From an archaeon RBG_16_50_20 (GTDB lineage: Archaea; Thermoproteota; Bathyarchaeia; 40CM-2-53-6): a stretch of DNA of 22,936 nucleotides. The stretch lies in assembly GCA_001768965.1 (NCBI GenBank), contig MEMY01000078.1, positions 1 through 22,936 on the forward strand. The letters run 5' to 3'. Every line of letters begins with the position of its first letter. Position 1 is the first letter of the stretch. Both the position numbers and the translations under genes were made by a program. Of the stretch, positions 22,337 to 22,936 are shown in pieces. The notes under the pieces are model-generated. The model was not told the origin of the DNA and did no database searches. It saw nothing but the letters and a program-made list of their open reading frames with translations.

Positions 22337-22936
22337 TTGGACTTGGACGCAGAAATAATCTTGGGATTAGGGCTAATTCTGATATCTGCCCTCAATTCAT
22401 TGGTCCTCATCTACTTCATACGCCAACAGAAGCAGTCATCCTCGCAAAAATCGACCGGAGGAGATTCCGAGGTAGCTGAGGAAAAGGGCGATGAGGACAA
22501 CGAGAACGAGACCCAGCAGGAGACAGCAGGCAACGGACAGACACCTGCCTCGGAACCAGCATCGACCACAGCGGCGTCTAAGAGGCCTACTACCAAAGCT
22601 GAGGTCTTAGCATGGCGTGGGCGGATTATTGAGGGGATTGAACGGGAGCGTGGCACCAAAGTCATCACAATGATTCACAAGAAGGAGCTTTGGAAGGGGG
22701 CTGACGAAGAACCTGAGATCGGGATAGAGGACACAGAGAAGATTCTCCAAGAGTTTCGCAAAACACCGGATGACAAACCGATCGATCTCATTCTCCACAC
22801 GCCGGGAGGTTATGCTTTGGCGGCGCAAATGATGGCGATGGCGATCAAGTTTCACAGCGGTAAGGTTACAGTTATGGTTCCCTTCTACGCCATGTCCGGC
22901 GGTTCACTCATGAGCCTCGCAGCCAACGAAATCCGG
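22337..22936 (+). CDS. membrane-anchored SDH/ClpP-fold serine protease, second paralog (cut by window end)
   Basis: An uninterrupted frame runs from a TTG at 22337 to the window end, 200 codons. It repeats the layout of the gene before it: an N-terminal membrane helix (about 7-28: IILGLGLILISALNSLVLIY), an acidic/Gln/Thr-rich linker (about 38-88, including EVAEEKGDEDNENETQQE), then the protease domain. Shared segments with the first paralog include ERERGTKVITMIHKKELW, DKPIDLILHTPGGYALAAQM and VTVMVPFYAMSGGSLMSLAA. The nucleophile is expected at Ser187 in YAMSGGS, and the oxyanion loop has the usual PGG. The 12-base gap to the previous stop indicates a tandem operon. The C-terminal part is outside the window. 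Function probably membrane-associated proteolysis; substrate unknown. Confidence 0.85.
   Translation, partial: MDLDAEIILGLGLILISALNSLVLIYFIRQQKQSSSQKSTGGDSEVAEEKGDEDNENETQQETAGNGQTPASEPASTTAASKRPTTKAEVLAWRGRIIEGIERERGTKVITMIHKKELWKGADEEPEIGIEDTEKILQEFRKTPDDKPIDLILHTPGGYALAAQMMAMAIKFHSGKVTVMVPFYAMSGGSLMSLAANEIR

Noticed and set aside
1..22936. tRNA genes, CRISPR arrays or insertion sequences
   Set aside because: I found no T-loop with matching acceptor stem in the gaps, no regularly spaced repeats and no transposase-like frame.

Overview
The window is archaeal chromosomal DNA. The evidence is a dense set of archaeal and eukaryote-like information-processing genes: ribosomal protein L37e, an Sm-like protein, the KH/beta-CASP ribonuclease aCPSF1 (FttA), a proteasome beta subunit, an Lhr-type helicase, a multi-OB replication protein A, and an archaeal SepF. 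Starts are often TTG or GTG, some Shine-Dalgarno (SD) sites are strong, and TATA-like boxes sit upstream of several genes. The mix (SepF, so probably FtsZ-based division; Lsm-L37e; TrpB2; SDH-type membrane proteases) fits a member of the TACK group such as Bathyarchaeia or a Nitrososphaeria relative. I cannot fix the lineage from sequence alone. No rRNA, tRNA, CRISPR array or insertion sequence was seen; the only clear selfish element is an intein.

Layout. 1-541: the 5' end of a DsrE-like gene leaves the window on the minus strand, followed by a putative 55-aa minus-strand gene with a very strong SD and a perfect palindrome across its start. 542-3215 (+): FKBP-type prolyl isomerase and a P1B-type metal ATPase lacking the CPC motif. 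3254-3717 (-): lsm then rpl37e. 3902-4940 (+): a PUA-domain protein and sepF. 4952-9090 (-): psmB then the intein-bearing aCPSF1 gene. 9335-12893 (+): a SWIM zinc-finger protein, one or two tiny ORFs and lhr. 12923-13620 (-): a lone EF-Tu domain-2-like protein and an unrecognised 102-aa protein. 13966-16572 (+): RPA and a thioredoxin-fold protein. 16601-17008 (-): a two-CBS protein. 17062-19272 (+): a nitroreductase and a FAD-linked oxidase. 19298-19801 (-): an ACT-domain regulator, divergent from trpB2 (19900-21261, +). 21410-end (+): two tandem membrane-anchored SDH/ClpP-fold proteases, the second cut by the window edge.

How they work together. Most of the window is housekeeping: RNA processing and transcription termination (aCPSF1, Lsm), translation (L37e, PUA protein, EF-Tu domain-2 protein), protein turnover and folding (psmB, SDH proteases, FKBP), DNA maintenance (RPA, Lhr), division (SepF) and some metabolism (TrpB2 with its likely ACT regulator, two flavoenzymes). 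The most unusual items are the endonuclease-bearing intein inside the metal-binding motif of aCPSF1, the metal ATPase with a non-canonical transmembrane metal motif, the SD/palindrome/small-ORF arrangement at 170-350, the tiny membrane protein whose stop overlaps another ATG just before lhr, and the duplicated SDH pair with diverged oxyanion-loop residues.
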